Shown piece by piece: positions 30,589-42,690 of a stretch of DNA of 64,000 bases. Location: positions 1 to 64,000 of the forward strand of contig WION01000051.1 of assembly GCA_015039365.1 (NCBI GenBank), given 5' to 3'. Under the pieces are notes generated by a model that was given only the letters and a program-made list of their open reading frames with translations, had not been told where the DNA came from and made no database searches. The number at the start of each line of letters is the position of its first letter. Within the stretch, counting starts at the first letter, position 1. Source of the stretch: Amanita rubescens (Eukaryota > Basidiomycota > Agaricomycetes > Agaricales > Amanitaceae). The translations under genes and the position numbers were made by a program.

Positions 30589-32365
30589 ATTGCTCCACGA
30601 CAATCTAAAAGTACCCCTCTGAATAATGCCAAACGAAACCCCCTTGACCATCTCTATTATCTTGACAAACATTCCATTCATTGGGATAAACGAGAAAACA
30701 GCTGGTGTTATATCGCTTCAGGAAAACCCATACCAGGTCACCAGTTTTGGGTAAAACAAAAACTTGGAAGACCGCCAAATCAATCCTTCCCATTTGAAGG
30801 AGGATTATACCTAAACGAACACAAACTTGCCTTCCACGAAAGCAGTAAACGTTGGTACGCCACTGAATCGGAAACAGGAGAAGAACCGTACTTTATTAGA
30901 GATGAATATTTCGAAGGAGAACCCTTCGTAGGAGGAAAAGAGGAGTTATCACGAACCGCGCTACAACGTTGGAAGAAAGCGAACGAACCAGAAACCGTAA
31001 CCGCAAGTCAAGAAACTCCTGTCGCATCACCACAAGTCCATTACAGAGAAAGCGCTGAACCGTCAGGAGAGTCCGATAAAGAAGACGATAAAGACCCTTT
31101 TTCTGAACAAGAAAAAGAAGAAGAATCCCAGGATAAACTTGAATACGCACCTGGAACCGAAGACATTGTTATACCCACAGTCAAACAACGAGTTGAAGAT
31201 GAAACCTCAGCTCAACTCATTGCTTCCTTATCCCTTGTAACCGAATCAAAACTCGAAGCTACACGACCTGCACCATTACCCCCTGTTACTTTTCCATACT
31301 TGTCTACCCCACCAATCAATCCATTTCCCTCTAAGAAAGGAAAAGAACGAGATATGAGTGGATCTGGATCAGGACCCCGAACTGAACCAAGGTCAGATCT
31401 ACCGAAGATCAAACCTCCTAAACCATTTGAAGGAGATCGAAAATATCTCAATCCGTTCTTAGCAAAAGCCGAATTATTCATGAAAATGAATAAGATGACA
31501 GATGCCCAAGATGATACAGTTCATCATGTACCATATCGATGGCAATGCTCAACAATGGCGCGACAACAAAATAACTGAATACGACGCCGAAACAACAAAA
31601 TATGCCAATTATGATGCTTTTGTTAAAGAACTAAAGGAAGATTGGGGACAAGTAGATGAACCAGGACTAGCAATGCACAGATTACTCACATGGAGAAAAC
31701 TCCCGAAGCAATCAATTAATCAATATATCGCACGCGTCGATCGAGATCTTAATCTAGCCAAAGTCACCGATGATACGACAAAATGTCATCTCCTAGTTTT
31801 GGGATTACCAAACACCTTACGAGAAAAACTACGGCTAGGAGGTGCTCCGACGACCTATAAATCATTACGAACTCGTATCCTTGACATAGAAGTGGCGAAC
31901 ACGTTATTCTCCACTTTTGGCCAAGCTAAAGAACTTGACGACAAAATGGAAGTCGACGAGGCCGTATTAGAATTAAACCGACAAGCGCGACGAATGCAGA
32001 TTGCAGAAACCTCCATGGATTGGGTAAAAACCGCTGTATGTTATGGATGTGGAAAAATAGGACATTTAATCTCTGATTGCCCAAATCCCAAAAAGAAACG
32101 ACAAAACCTTGGGAATTCACGAAGAAAGGCAAAACCTAGAGGACAGTTTCGAGGAAAACCACACGGACGAAACAATGACAAAGGAAAAGGAAAAGGACAA
32201 AGAATCAGAGCGCTGGATGCAGATAGCGACGAAGACGACAATGGCTCGTCAAGTGAAGAATCCGACAGTGAAAACGAAGAAAACCAGAGAATCGCCGTCA
32301 TACGAGAAATGGCGAAAACATTACCATGCAGCGCCCGCCGAAAACTAAACAAAAAGGGTTTTTAG
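30589..32365 (+). pseudogene. Gag of element B (broken)
   Basis: The frame opens near 30565. The likely original start context now reads ACC ATT GCT at 30586-30594, so the ATG seems lost. About 230 residues of an unusual N-terminal extension (KPIPGHQFWVKQKLGRPP; acidic DKEDDKDPFSEQEKEEE) precede the Gag core. A single-base deletion near 31505 moves the frame, after which IQFIMYHIDGNAQQWRDNKI and FVKELKEDWGQVDEPGLA follow. One CCHC knuckle is present (CYGCGKIGHLISDC, about 32038-32080), then a basic stretch and an acidic Ser-rich tail. The frame ends KKGF-TAG at 32365, on the frameshift heptamer. Confidence 0.85.
32356..32362 (+). promoter_or_regulatory. Candidate -1 frameshift heptamer G GGT TTT with adjacent TAG (element B)
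   Basis: Codons are AAG GGT TTT TAG. A one-base slip gives GGG TTT TTA GGA and then the pol frame (interrupted at once by a TGA). The same heptamer sits next to UAG in barley yellow dwarf virus RNA, a well-known -1 site. Confidence 0.7.
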
Positions 32366-35300
32366 GATGAGACGACGATGAATCGGCGTCCACCGTCTCT
32401 GAAGACGAACAATTATGTATAAATGGTGTAACAGTATCATCTATGTCCAGAAATAAAATCACCATTCCCATTACCCAATGTTCGAATCTGAAAACCGCTG
32501 AAACCAAGGCCCTTATCGACTCAGGCGCGCAAGGAAAATTCGTCAATAGTTCACTCGTCGATTGGAACAAAATCACCCGCTTAAAGAAACCCATCCCAGT
32601 GTGAAATGTGGACGGAACAAATAACAAGTCTGGAGATATACGGTATAAAATCCAGATAAGCTATAACATCGAAGACAACCGGTTTAAAGACTGGTTTTAT
32701 GTCACACGACTAGGCGATCAATGACTGATACTAGGATTACCTTGGCTCCGAGAAATCAACCCCAGAATAGATTGGTCTGAAGGAACGGTTAGGTTCCCCG
32801 ATGGTAGGAAGATCAATCCGGAAGAAGAAACTACGTTTGATTATGACGAAGAAACCGAAATGTATCTTCGGTATATCCAAAAAGAAGAATTGGACGCAGA
32901 TGAAGACGAAGATCTCGAGACTGATCACCTTTGGATCCAAGCAAAAATGTCAGTGTCTCAAGCGCTCACACATGAACATGAAGACAAATCTACAAAAGTA
33001 GAATTACCCCCTGAATACGATAAATGGAGAAAAGTTTTTGATAAACAGACATCGGAACGATTTCCCATTTCATGACAATGGGATCATGTGATAGATCTAA
33101 AAGAAGGGTTTAAACCTAAAGTGGTGAAGAACTATCCATTATCAATCCATGAGGAACAGCTAATGAATAAATGGGTCAACGAACAACTCAAAAAAGGTTA
33201 TATTCGACCATCACAATCTCCGCAGGCGTCTCCTTTCTTTTACGTCGCTAAGAAAGAAAAAGGAGAGTTGAGACCCTGCCAAGATTATCGATACATCAAT
33301 AGCTGGATGAAACGGAATGCCTACCCCCTTCCTTTAGTATCCGACTTATTATTAAAACTACAAAAAGCGAAATATTTCTCCAAGTTAGACCTCCGATGGG
33401 GTTACAATAATGTGCGAATAAAGAAAGGTGACAATGGAAGGCCACATTCACGATGAACCATGGCCTCTTCGAACCTACCGTAATGCTTTTTGGATTATGC
33501 AATTCACCGTTGACATTTCAAATGATGATGAACGAATACTTCCGCAACATGATAGCCGAAGGATGGCTAGTCGTCTACATTGACGACATGTTGATATATG
33601 GAACAAACAAGGAAGAAATGAGGGAGCGCACTCAGCAAGTCTTGCAACGGCTAAAAGAAAATGATCTATTCCTGAAACTGGAAAAATGTAAATTCGTCGC
33701 CAAGGAAGTCGAATTCCTTGGGATGATCGTTAAAGAAGGAAAGATCATGATGGACCCCGTAAAACTTGCTGGAATCAGCAAATGGCCTGAACCAAAAACC
33801 GTTAAACAAATACGGTCATTTCTAGGGTTCGTGAATTTTTACAGGAAATTTATAGGAAACTATGCCAAAATAGTGGCTCCGCTCACGGAACTTACAAAGA
33901 AAACAGTTCCCTACTGATGGGATGCAGAGTGTCAGAAAGCATTTGACACGTTAAAGGAGAAATTCCTAGAAGAACCGGTTCTAGTTATGCCAGATCCGAC
34001 GAAACCGTTTTTGTTAGAGACCGATGCGTCAAATTGGGTGGTAGGAGCCGTCCTGAAACAACGGGGATCTGATGGAGAACTGCACCCATGCGGATTTATC
34101 AGTCATCAGTTAAGCGATACCGAACAAAGATACCAAGTATACGATCGCGAGTTATTAGCAATAAAGAAAGCATTTGAAACCTGGAGACACCTTCTTAAAG
34201 GAAGCCCACATACAATTATGATCCACTGTGATCATAAGAATTTATCATATTACAAACATCCGCAGAAGATGACTGCCAGACAATCACGCTGGTGGCAAGA
34301 AATCACGGAGTTTGATATCAAGTTAGAACACGTCCCTGGATCAAAACATATTCAGGCAGACGCTCTATCAAGACGCCCTGACCACATTAATGAAGAAGAA
34401 GCAAAAGCAAAAGAAATCCCACAAACCATGATCACCGATGACATGGTTATCGCCGCAATCAATGTATCTTGGGCAGATAAGATTACCGAATTATTGCCAC
34501 AAGATAAATTTGCTAAAGTTGTAATTGACGGTCTTAAACACGGAAAGCTACCCCTCCGATCAAAGTTTAATGACTGGAAGAACGACGACAACATCATTCG
34601 TTATCAAGGACGTGTTTATGTCCCTCAAAACGAAGAATTACAAAACGAAATAATCAAGTCGCATCACGACCCCGTAGTTATGGGTCACCCTGGATGATTA
34701 AAGACACTAGAGCTAATCCGCCGTGACTATTATTGGCCTGGAATGACAACAACTGTATCTAAATGGGTCGAAGGCTGTGCCTTATGTCAACAAATGAAGG
34801 TTAATACACATCCGATCACACTGGGTTTGATGCCTATTAAATCCCACGCCACACGCCCATTCGAACAAGTTTCAATGGACTTCATCACAGATCTGCCAAT
34901 TATCAACGGTTTTGATTCTGTTTTGACCGTGGTCGATCAAGGCTTAACAAAGGGCGTAATATTCATACCATGCAAAAAATCTTTTACCACTATGGATACC
35001 GCCAATTCTTACATTAACGATGTTTACAAACGTTACAGGTTACCGACAACCCTCATCTCCGATAGAGGACCACAATTTACCTCCAAAGTTTTCGAAGAAA
35101 TCTGCAAAATCTTCAGAATTGATCATAGAAAGTCGACCGCCTTTCATCCGCAAACTGACAGAGAATCGGAACGACTCAATCAAGAGCTAGAAACCTACCT
35201 CCGGTTATACTGCGTTGATCATCCAAAACAATGGAAAGATCACTTGCCACTAGCAGAATTCGCGCACAATCAACGCGTACATCAATCTACCAAGATGACG

Positions 35301-35717
35301 CCGTTTGAAATTATGTTTGGAATAGAACCTGTGGCTATCCCCACAGCATTCCCGCGAATCAACGTACCCGCCGCTGAAGACCGCTTCAAGGTCTTAACGC
35401 AAATACGAGACGAAGCTCTCGCCGCACACGAACTAGCTAGACAGCTAATGATGACTCAACATGTCAAAGGGAAATCTCCCACATTTAAAGAAGGAGATTT
35501 GGTATGGCTAGACTCACGAAACCTGAAAACAGGACAAATAAGAAAATTCTCACCTAGACGAGAAGGACCGTTCAAGATCGAGAAGATCTTAGGACCTGTC
35601 ACTGCTAAACTTGAACTTCCCCCAAGATGGAAGATTCACCCCGTTTTTCATGTTTCACTCCTTACTCCTTACCACAAGAATGAAACACATGGTCCAAACT
35701 TTACAAGACCAACCCCA
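32366..35717 (+). pseudogene. Pol of element B, upstream part (PR-RT-RNaseH-INT)
   Basis: Retropepsin KALIDSGAQGKFV (about 32512); RT with [13 protein letters not shown] (about 33390) and [12 protein letters not shown] (YIDD about 33580); RNase H starting LETDASNWVVGAVL (about 34017); integrase with HDPVVMGHPG, CALCQQMK, SMDFITDLP, LISDRGPQF and TDRESERLNQELE. It has six in-frame TGA codons (32368, 32602, 32722, 33073, 33915, 34695) and one single-base deletion near 33434 (GD-WKATF). No TAA or TAG occurs. Four or five of the TGAs stand where family members have arginine (for example VRNVDG, QRLILGLPW, GHPGRLK). The frame is cut at 35717 by element C. The last exon-like piece with the chromodomain is at 42457-42690. 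Confidence 0.9.
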
Positions 35718-36068
35718 TGTTACAATCATGTACTAGTATTACTCTTATGGACTATAGTTTACTTCATATGACTCACTATACCAGTCATATCACACAGCCC
35801 CCCATTATCACTTTTACTCACTCTGACTCATGTACAATACTACGTATGACTCAGTACCCACATATGACTCATACCTTAGGAGTATATAAACCCCAGTAGC
35901 TACGCTGTACTTCCCTAGCTTTAGCAATCTACTGCTACTCTGAATAACCCTCAGAGTCTGAACCTCTATTACCTTCCAACCTTTTGCTCACCGCTTAACC
36001 TTGGAACCTAATACGTTCTTCCACTTATACGCTGCCACTACCCAGCCTAAGTGTTGACCGCCGTTACA
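35718..36068 (+). repeat. 5' LTR of element C
   Basis: TGTTACAATC...GCCGTTACA with TATATAAA at 35883-35890. Confidence 0.93.
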
Positions 36069-36070
36069 CT

Positions 36071-36081
36071 TTGCTAAAGCT
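36071..36081 (+). promoter_or_regulatory. Self-primer binding site of element C
   Basis: TTGCTAAAGCT, 2 nt inside the LTR, is exactly complementary to AGCTTTAGCAA at 35917-35927 in the LTR. That stretch starts 34 nt after the TATA box. Confidence 0.78.
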
Positions 36082-36092
36082 CTCTCGAAAGG

Positions 36093-36739
36093 TTGCCCAG
36101 TGGCAATAGAAGTAGCACCATAGCTTATCAACAATACGAAGTCAATTCCGTTTGCATTGATACGGAAATAGTTGAAGAAACAAACCATTGTTTACACAAC
36201 CACCTATTCACATTCGAGCACGGGACCCTACACAGAGAGTCTCTAAGCAGCATAAGAAGAACAGCAGGGCTCACCTATATTGTTGGTAGTGCCTGTCTAG
36301 ACGACGAAATCTTCACAGAGTTACGAAGAAGACAAATCAATTTTAGTTATACGAATTTCGCACACTGGAAGCAGTACTTGGGACAGTTCCAAATAGAAGA
36401 AGCAATTGTCCTCGAGAAAGACGCGCAGCGTTTCCAGTCGTTGAACCCATCACCCCGACAGTTACCCCGTCTCTACATTCCTTCCCAGTCTCACGAATCA
36501 ATCAAGCAGTATTCACAGGTCACATCGTACGATCAGGGTCTGAATATCAGTTGTTATCAGAGCCTCCCCGTGATACCCCAGACGGAATGATATACAAATC
36601 GATTGAGACCGACACAATCACAGTTAAAGAAGAATATCAGACGCTTGAAGGAGTTTATTTTTGGCACATCACTGTAGAGAAGCACATTACCTCCAAGGAG
36701 ATAATTGTCCAATACCAAGGAGTCCAAGAAAATAATTAA
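36093..36739 (+). pseudogene. Leader ORF upstream of gag in element C, unknown
   Basis: Two overlapping frames (36093-36590 and about 36551-36739) join by a small shift near 36540 to give about 210 residues with GLTYIVGSACLDDEIFTELR, FAHWKQYLGQFQIEEAI, RQLPRLYIPSQSHES and YFWHITVEKHITSKEIIVQY. No family is recognised and no ATG start is obvious. It may correspond to the N-terminal extension that is fused to Gag in element B. It ends 3 bases before the gag start region. Confidence 0.45.
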
Positions 36740-36741
36740 CC

Positions 36742-37896
36742 GTGGCAACTATCAACGTAAAAGCGCCGAATCCCAGAACCGTAGAATGAGAAGCGTGGGA
36801 TAAATATTGGGCAGTAGAACGTGAAAACCCGTTTGTAGAAGATGCATATTTGCTCACAAGTAACAAACTTAAAGAGTGGGAGAAGTACAGACAGAACTAC
36901 ATCGACGAACACCTAGCAGAGGAACTATCAAAGATGTCGACATCAGATAAAGATGACTTGCCTAAATTATACAGGCAAATCACTCATGATCCCGGAGAAT
37001 ATGATGGGAACAGAGTTAAATTTGAAGAATGGTGGAGCAACATGCAACTCCACATGTTGGGATATGATAAACTCCCAGAGAAAGGAAAGATCGTTGCCAT
37101 ATTGACACAATGCGCCGAAGGGGAAGCAGCCTCATGGGCACAAGTGAAGAGAGAAGAAGTTATAAATAACAAATTAACATCATGGAGTCAATTCAAGAAA
37201 GATCTTGAAGCAAGGTTCTCCGATCCAACCAAGGAACAGAGAGCCCTTAACGAAATACACAACTTTGTGCAAGGAAAGCTCTCAGTACAATTGTATCTCG
37301 ATAAATTCAAACAGCTGAAAGTAAGATCCAAGATCTCAGATACAGATGCACTATATTTAGTCAAGAGAGGGTTGACCCCGGCCATCATGAATAAAGTTTA
37401 TGGGAATGATGATGATATTCCCACCGATTATAATGAGCTGTCCAAGAAACTCAGAAAGATTGGCACCAATTTAGACATCGCCCAAGGATATCAGCGATCA
37501 GCTCCAGGAGCAACCAATATTAATGGATCGAACAATCAAAACCCCAGATCTGATACCAAAACAGGATCAGGTACCACATTTGGCGGATCAGGAAAGCCAA
37601 TGGAAGTAGATCGAACAGGACCCCGATGCTATAATTGTGGAAAGTTTGGTCACATTGCCAAAGAATGCAAAGGGCCCAAACGAGAGAAAGGAGCATGTTT
37701 TGAATGCGGAAAGATGGATCATCGTGTAAACGACTGTCCTGTCAAGAAGAAGAAAGATGCAATCAAAGGAAAGACAAAGAAGGTCGAAGAAGAACCCAAA
37801 CAGGAAGATGAATCGAAGGAAGAGATAGAAGTCGAGGAGCAACCTGAAGGAGAGTATGAAGAAGAAGAAGTGGATTTTACGAACGGGGACGAGTAG
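36742..37896 (+). pseudogene. Gag of element C, one TGA
   Basis: The frame after the TAA at 36733 reads (T)VATINVKAPNPRTVE, TGA at 36787, [20 protein letters not shown] and onward. The expected ATG is GTG at 36742. The Gag core has [39 protein letters not shown] and [15 protein letters not shown]. Two CCHC knuckles follow ([14 protein letters not shown] and [14 protein letters not shown]), unlike the single knuckle in A and B. The tail is basic, then acidic, and ends DFTNGDE-TAG. The TGA stands between E and E in a charged stretch, consistent with an arginine codon CGA. Everything after it is open. Confidence 0.88.
37872..37878 (+). promoter_or_regulatory. Candidate -1 frameshift heptamer G GAT TTT (element C)
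   Basis: In gag register GTG GAT TTT ACG. It lies inside the only gag/pol overlap (about 37860-37893), and the -1 frame runs without a stop into pol. GGAUUUU is the -1 site of red clover necrotic mosaic virus. Confidence 0.65.
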
Positions 37897-40800
37897 GTGC
37901 CATACTCCCCCAAGATCAGTATTCACGGACAATAAAGAATATTTCATGTACCCCTAAGTTATTGAAATCAAAGATTAACTTATTAAAAAACCGTGAATGC
38001 GAGGCACATGTAACGATATCGCCAAGAACTATGAAGAAAGTTCCACATGTTGTAACAGTCAAAGGATTAATCCACATTGGGAATAGAAAGTGGGGAAAAT
38101 TCCACCCTGAAATCGATAACGGATGCCAAATAACATGCATAAGTCCAAAATTGGTCAGAAAGTTTGGCTTAAAAAGAACGAAACTTAATACACCAATACC
38201 AATGTCAAATGCAGATGGAACACCAAATCGACAAAAAGAAGCAATGCATGTAGCCAAATTGACAATGAAAATAGACTCCCATAAAGAAAACATGGAAGCT
38301 CTAATTTTAGATATCGGAGACAATGAGATGCTACTAGGACAAGATTGGTTGTTGGTACACAATCCAACAATCAATTGGCAGACACGAGAAGTAAAGTTTA
38401 GCAGATGCCCAAAGAAATGTGGCGCCATCATTAAGAAGATAATAGAACCAGAAAAAGATGAAGATGGGATCTTGAAAGGAATAATGCCCGATTATGTCAA
38501 ACCATATAAACACATGTTTGACAAAGTAAATTTCGATAAACTACCTATCAGAAGGGAATGGGACCACAAAATCAACCTATTACCGAATGCACCGAAAGAA
38601 ATCCCTGTGAAGAACTTCAGGCTGACACGAGAAGAAGAAAAAGCCGTAGATGAGTTCCTTGATGGAGAATTAAAAGTTGGAAAGATCCGCCCATCCAAGT
38701 CCCCATATGCAGCTGCTTGCTTTTTCATCTTGAAGAAGGATAAATCGAGAAGACTAGTGCAAGACTACCGAGGAATTAACAAATATACGATCAAAGATAA
38801 AACCCCCCTACCACAAATAGATGATCTAATCAACACACTAGCTGAAGGGAAAATCTTTACGAAAATGGATATTATATGGGGATACAACAATGTGAGAATC
38901 AAAGAAGGACATGAAGAACGAGCAGCCTTCCTAACCCCAAGAGGGTTGTTTGAACCCCTAGTTATGTATTTTGGGTTGACAAATTCCCCTGGAACGTTTA
39001 TGAGAATGATGTCAACAATCTTCCGAGATATGATCCGAGATAAGAAATGTGTTATCTACATGGACGACATTGTCTTCATCGGTAAAACAAAAGAAGAATT
39101 GCAACATCATACGATAGAAGGATTGAAAATCCTGGAAGAACATGACCTTTATGTGAAAGAAAAGAAATGTTATTGGGAAGTAACAGAGGTACCAATGCTT
39201 GGACATATTGTGGGAAATGGACAAGTACAAATGGAACCGAACAAAATTAAAGTTATCCTCGATTGGAAAGATCCAACATGCAAGAAAGATGTTCAGAAAT
39301 TCAATGGATTTTGCAACTTCTACCGAAGATACATAAAAAGATATTCTGATGTTGCAAAACCAATAACTAGATTAATGGGGAATAGACCATTCAAATGGGA
39401 AGACGAAGAACAAAAAGCCTTTAAACGAATGAAACAGTTAGTAGCATCAGAAGAAGTCATTACCTTACCGATTGCCGATGGAAAATACCGAGTAGAAGCA
39501 GATGCATCTGGATACGCAATAGGAGGAACCCTATCCCAATTACAGAATGGAAAATGGAGAACGGTTGCGCTCCTCTCACGATCAATGTCCGATGCCGAAT
39601 TACAATATGACATATACGACAAAGAATTACTAGCAATAGTATGCGCATTAAAGGAATGGCGACCCTATCTATTAGACGCAGCAGAACCATTTGAAGTATG
39701 GTCCAATCACAAAAATCTCTCCTATTTTAGGAAACCACAGAGATTAAATGGACGACAAGCCAGATGGTATCTAGAACTCCAAGACTACAATTTCGAAATC
39801 AAACATATACCTGGAAAAGCAAATACAAAAGCGGACATTTTGTCTCGTTTACCTTGGTATAAAAACGAAATACCAGAACAGAAAGACGTAACTCTATTAG
39901 ATAACACCCACTTCACCAAGAAAGTAACCACCCCAATACAATTGTTCATGGAAGAACAATTTTTGAAGGGAGGTGAAACCCTTTCAACCAAACAAATTGA
40001 AATAAAAACATCATTGGATAAATTAATCAAGACGTCTAAACGTAGAGAAACTGAAGTCCTAAAGAGACAAAAGGAGAAACCAAACCTATTTAAAGAACAT
40101 GATGGACTATTATTATATGAAAACAGAATCTATGTTCCAGACGAAAAGCTTAGAGAAAAAGTTTTTCAAACCTGTCATGACTCTCCAATAGCAGGACACC
40201 CCGGAATAACCAAAACAGAAGATTTAATTAAACGAACCTATTGGTGGCCTTCCCTTTCAAAGGATGTGAAAAAATATGTCAAGGGATGCGATCTATGCCA
40301 AAGAAACAAAGCATCACGACAACCAAAAGCGACAACCTTACACCCACATGACATTCCAAAAGAGCCTTGGGAAAGCATCTCAGTTGATATTGTAGGACCC
40401 CTGCCTGAATCAAAAGGGTATAATGCTATCTTGGCAATAATCGACAGGTTCTCAAAAATGATTAGATTAATTCCCACGACAACAGAATTATCCGCCGCCC
40501 AACTAGTAGAAACATACAAAGATCAAATTTGGAAAATTCATGGAATCCCTAAAAAGATCACAAGCGATAGAGGACCCCAGTTTGTGGCACAACTGATGAA
40601 AGATCTTTGCAGTGCTATAGGAACAAAACAAAACCTATCCACGGCATATCATCCCCAAACTGATGGACAAGTAGAACGATCCCATCAAGAAACCGAAACT
40701 TTCTTACGACATTATATAAACTATCTCCAAGAAGATTGGGCTGATTGGCTAAGTATAGCCGAATACCAATACAATGATAAAGTTCACTCAGCCACCGGTC

Positions 40801-41444
40801 ACTCCCCTTTCTTCCTTAATTACGGCAGGCACCCCTGGAAAGGAGAACCGACTATACCCAAAGAAGGGAATGCATCAATCAATGATTTCATCGAAAAACT
40901 CCAAAACATACAAGAAAATGCCGCTACTGCGATAAGAAAATCCCAAGAAAAAATGATACAAAATTATAACCTAAGAAAGAAATCACCCATAGATCATAAA
41001 GAAGGAGACAAGATATGGCTAGAAGCCACAAACATCAAAGACGCTAGACCGTCAAAGAAACTCTCTGCTAAACGATATGGACCATTTAAAATATTAGAAA
41101 AAATCGGACAAGCTGCATACAAAATAGAATTACCAGAAACATGGAAATTGATTCACCCTGTATTCCATGAATCTCTTCTCACACCATATACCATACCAAA
41201 GTTCCCGAGTCAAAAGAAACACCCCCCGCCACCCCCTGAGGTGATTGGAAACGAATTAGAATATGTCATTGAGAAAATTCTTGATTCCAGAAAACGCAAA
41301 CGTGGGAAGTCTTCTCATGTCGAATTTCTGATCAAATGGAAAGGCTATGACTCAGAACACAATGAATGGGTAACAAAGAAACATGTTCACGCACCAGAAC
41401 TTGTTGCAGAATTCCGAAAAAGGTATCCCCTGAAGGTATATTAA
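37879..41444 (+). CDS. Pol polyprotein of element C, open from the frameshift site
   Basis: The frame is open from about 37860 to the TAA ending at 41444. Its first ATG is about 38030, inside the protein, so expression as a Gag-Pol fusion is expected. Counting from 37962: retropepsin at about residue 50 ([13 protein letters not shown], where DSG or DTG is usual), RT ([29 protein letters not shown] about 365), RNase H ([14 protein letters not shown], about 510), integrase ([12 protein letters not shown]...CDLCQRN, about 745-775; [33 protein letters not shown]) and a chromodomain ([18 protein letters not shown], about 1115). There is no internal stop. The DNG protease triad is the one clear defect. 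Confidence 0.92.
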
Positions 41445-41548
41445 CCCCACCTTCAACCAAGGAAAGACAACAAGCTGCACTGGCACCATTCATTAAAAAA
41501 CCTCGCTTCTATTTCATCTCTGAAACATTCTCCTCCTTTTATCTCGCA

Positions 41549-42118
41549 ATGGCCACCAACCCCTCTGCCACCGCCACCCTCACCAAAACCCTCTCCGCCA
41601 GCACCTTCGTCTCCCACCTTCACACCATCATTGCTGAATATTTCGGCTTCTGTTCCAATGTCCGGATGGCAGCCACCTACGACATCCCCCTTACCACCAC
41701 CTCCGAGGAACGAGATGTCTTGAGACGTACGGCACAAATGGTAGCGGATGAGAACGCCCGGATCGACCTCGTCATTGAGGCCCTTAAAACAATCAAAACG
41801 TATAATGACAACTTCATCCGAGCCCACGACCCCGACCATCCCTCGATCTCCCGTAGCCGCTGGTGACTCCCACCAGGCAAGGTCTTCTCAAACCTCGTCG
41901 CCTGTAACAATTTCGCACTCGGCACCGCCCATGATCTTGACATCGACGAGCTCACCGACCTAGAGCTCCTAAACTTCGCAGATCAGGTATCTAGCACAAC
42001 CCCTAACTCCCCCGCATTTACCCAACTCTTACACGACATTTTTGGTAGTGATTCCGAGGAAGAAATCGTTGTGGACAACGATTCTTGGGAGGGAGATAAT
42101 GTTACGATCATGTACTAG
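41549..42118 (+). pseudogene. Third ORF of element C, unknown, one TGA, ends inside the 3' LTR
   Basis: ATG at 41549, 105 nt after the pol stop. It reads MATNPSATATLTKTLSASTF, SHLHTIIAEYFGFCSN, TTSEERDVLRRTAQMVADEN and RSRW, then TGA (41864), then LPPGKVFSNLVACNNFALG, an acidic DELTDLELLNFAD tail, and a stop at 42118, 18 bases into the LTR. About 190 codons. No motif is recognised. The TGA falls at a likely arginine (RWR). It sits where env-like or accessory ORFs lie in other LTR elements, but it has no signal peptide or membrane segment. Confidence 0.6.
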
Positions 42119-42451
42119 TATTACTCTTATGGACTATAGTTTACTTCATATGACTCACTATACCAGTCATATCACACAGCCCCCCCATTATCACTTTTAC
42201 TCACTCTGACTCATGTACAATACTACGTATGACTCAGTACCCACATATGACTCATACCTTAGGAGTATATAAACCCCAGTAGCTACACTGTACTTCCCTA
42301 GCTTTAGCAATCTACTGCTACTCCAAATAACCCTCAGAGTCTGAACCTCTATTACCTTCCAACCTTTCGCTCACCGCTTAACCTTGGAACCTAATACGTT
42401 CTTCCACTTATACGCTGCCACTACCCAACCTAAGTGTTGACCGCTGTTACA
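42100..42451 (+). repeat. 3' LTR of element C
   Basis: TGTTACGATC...GCTGTTACA, near-identical to 35718-36068 with one extra C and a few substitutions. Confidence 0.93.
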
Positions 42452-42456
42452 CCCTG

Positions 42457-42690
42457 GACCTTATAGATAACAAAGAAGAATACGAAATCGAGACAATTGT
42501 CTCGCACCGAAGAAAAGGAAACCAATGGCAATTTTTAGTCAAATGGAAAGGTTATCCGACATCTGACAATTCATGGGAAACCGAGGAAAACCTAGAACAC
42601 TCCAAGGAGACCTTAAACGAATATAAGGAACAACATGGAATCACAGCAATCATCCCCACTACTCGTAAACCACGAAAACGCCGCTCTTGA
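42457..42690 (+). pseudogene. Chromodomain end of element B Pol
   Basis: It continues B's pol frame after element C: DLIDNKEEYEIETIVSHRR, QWQFLVKWKGYPTSDNSWE, EENLEHSKETLNEYKEQHG, RKPRKRRS-TGA. The aromatic cage residues of a chromodomain (Y, W, W) are present. The stop may itself be a decayed CGA. Confidence 0.88.

Larger units (their letters stand above)
35718..42451 (+). mobile_element. Element C: Ty3/gypsy chromovirus nested in element B
   Basis: LTRs are 35718-36068 and 42100-42451 (351 and 352 bp, few differences). The 5-bp flanks are CCCCA and CCCTG. They mismatch at two positions, but deleting C plus the right 5 bp restores B's pol frame exactly (...RPTP then DLIDNKEEYE), which supports them as the target duplication. 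A purine tract TGGGAGGGAGATAA precedes the 3' LTR. Pol is fully open, while gag and the third ORF each hold one TGA. Confidence 0.93.
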
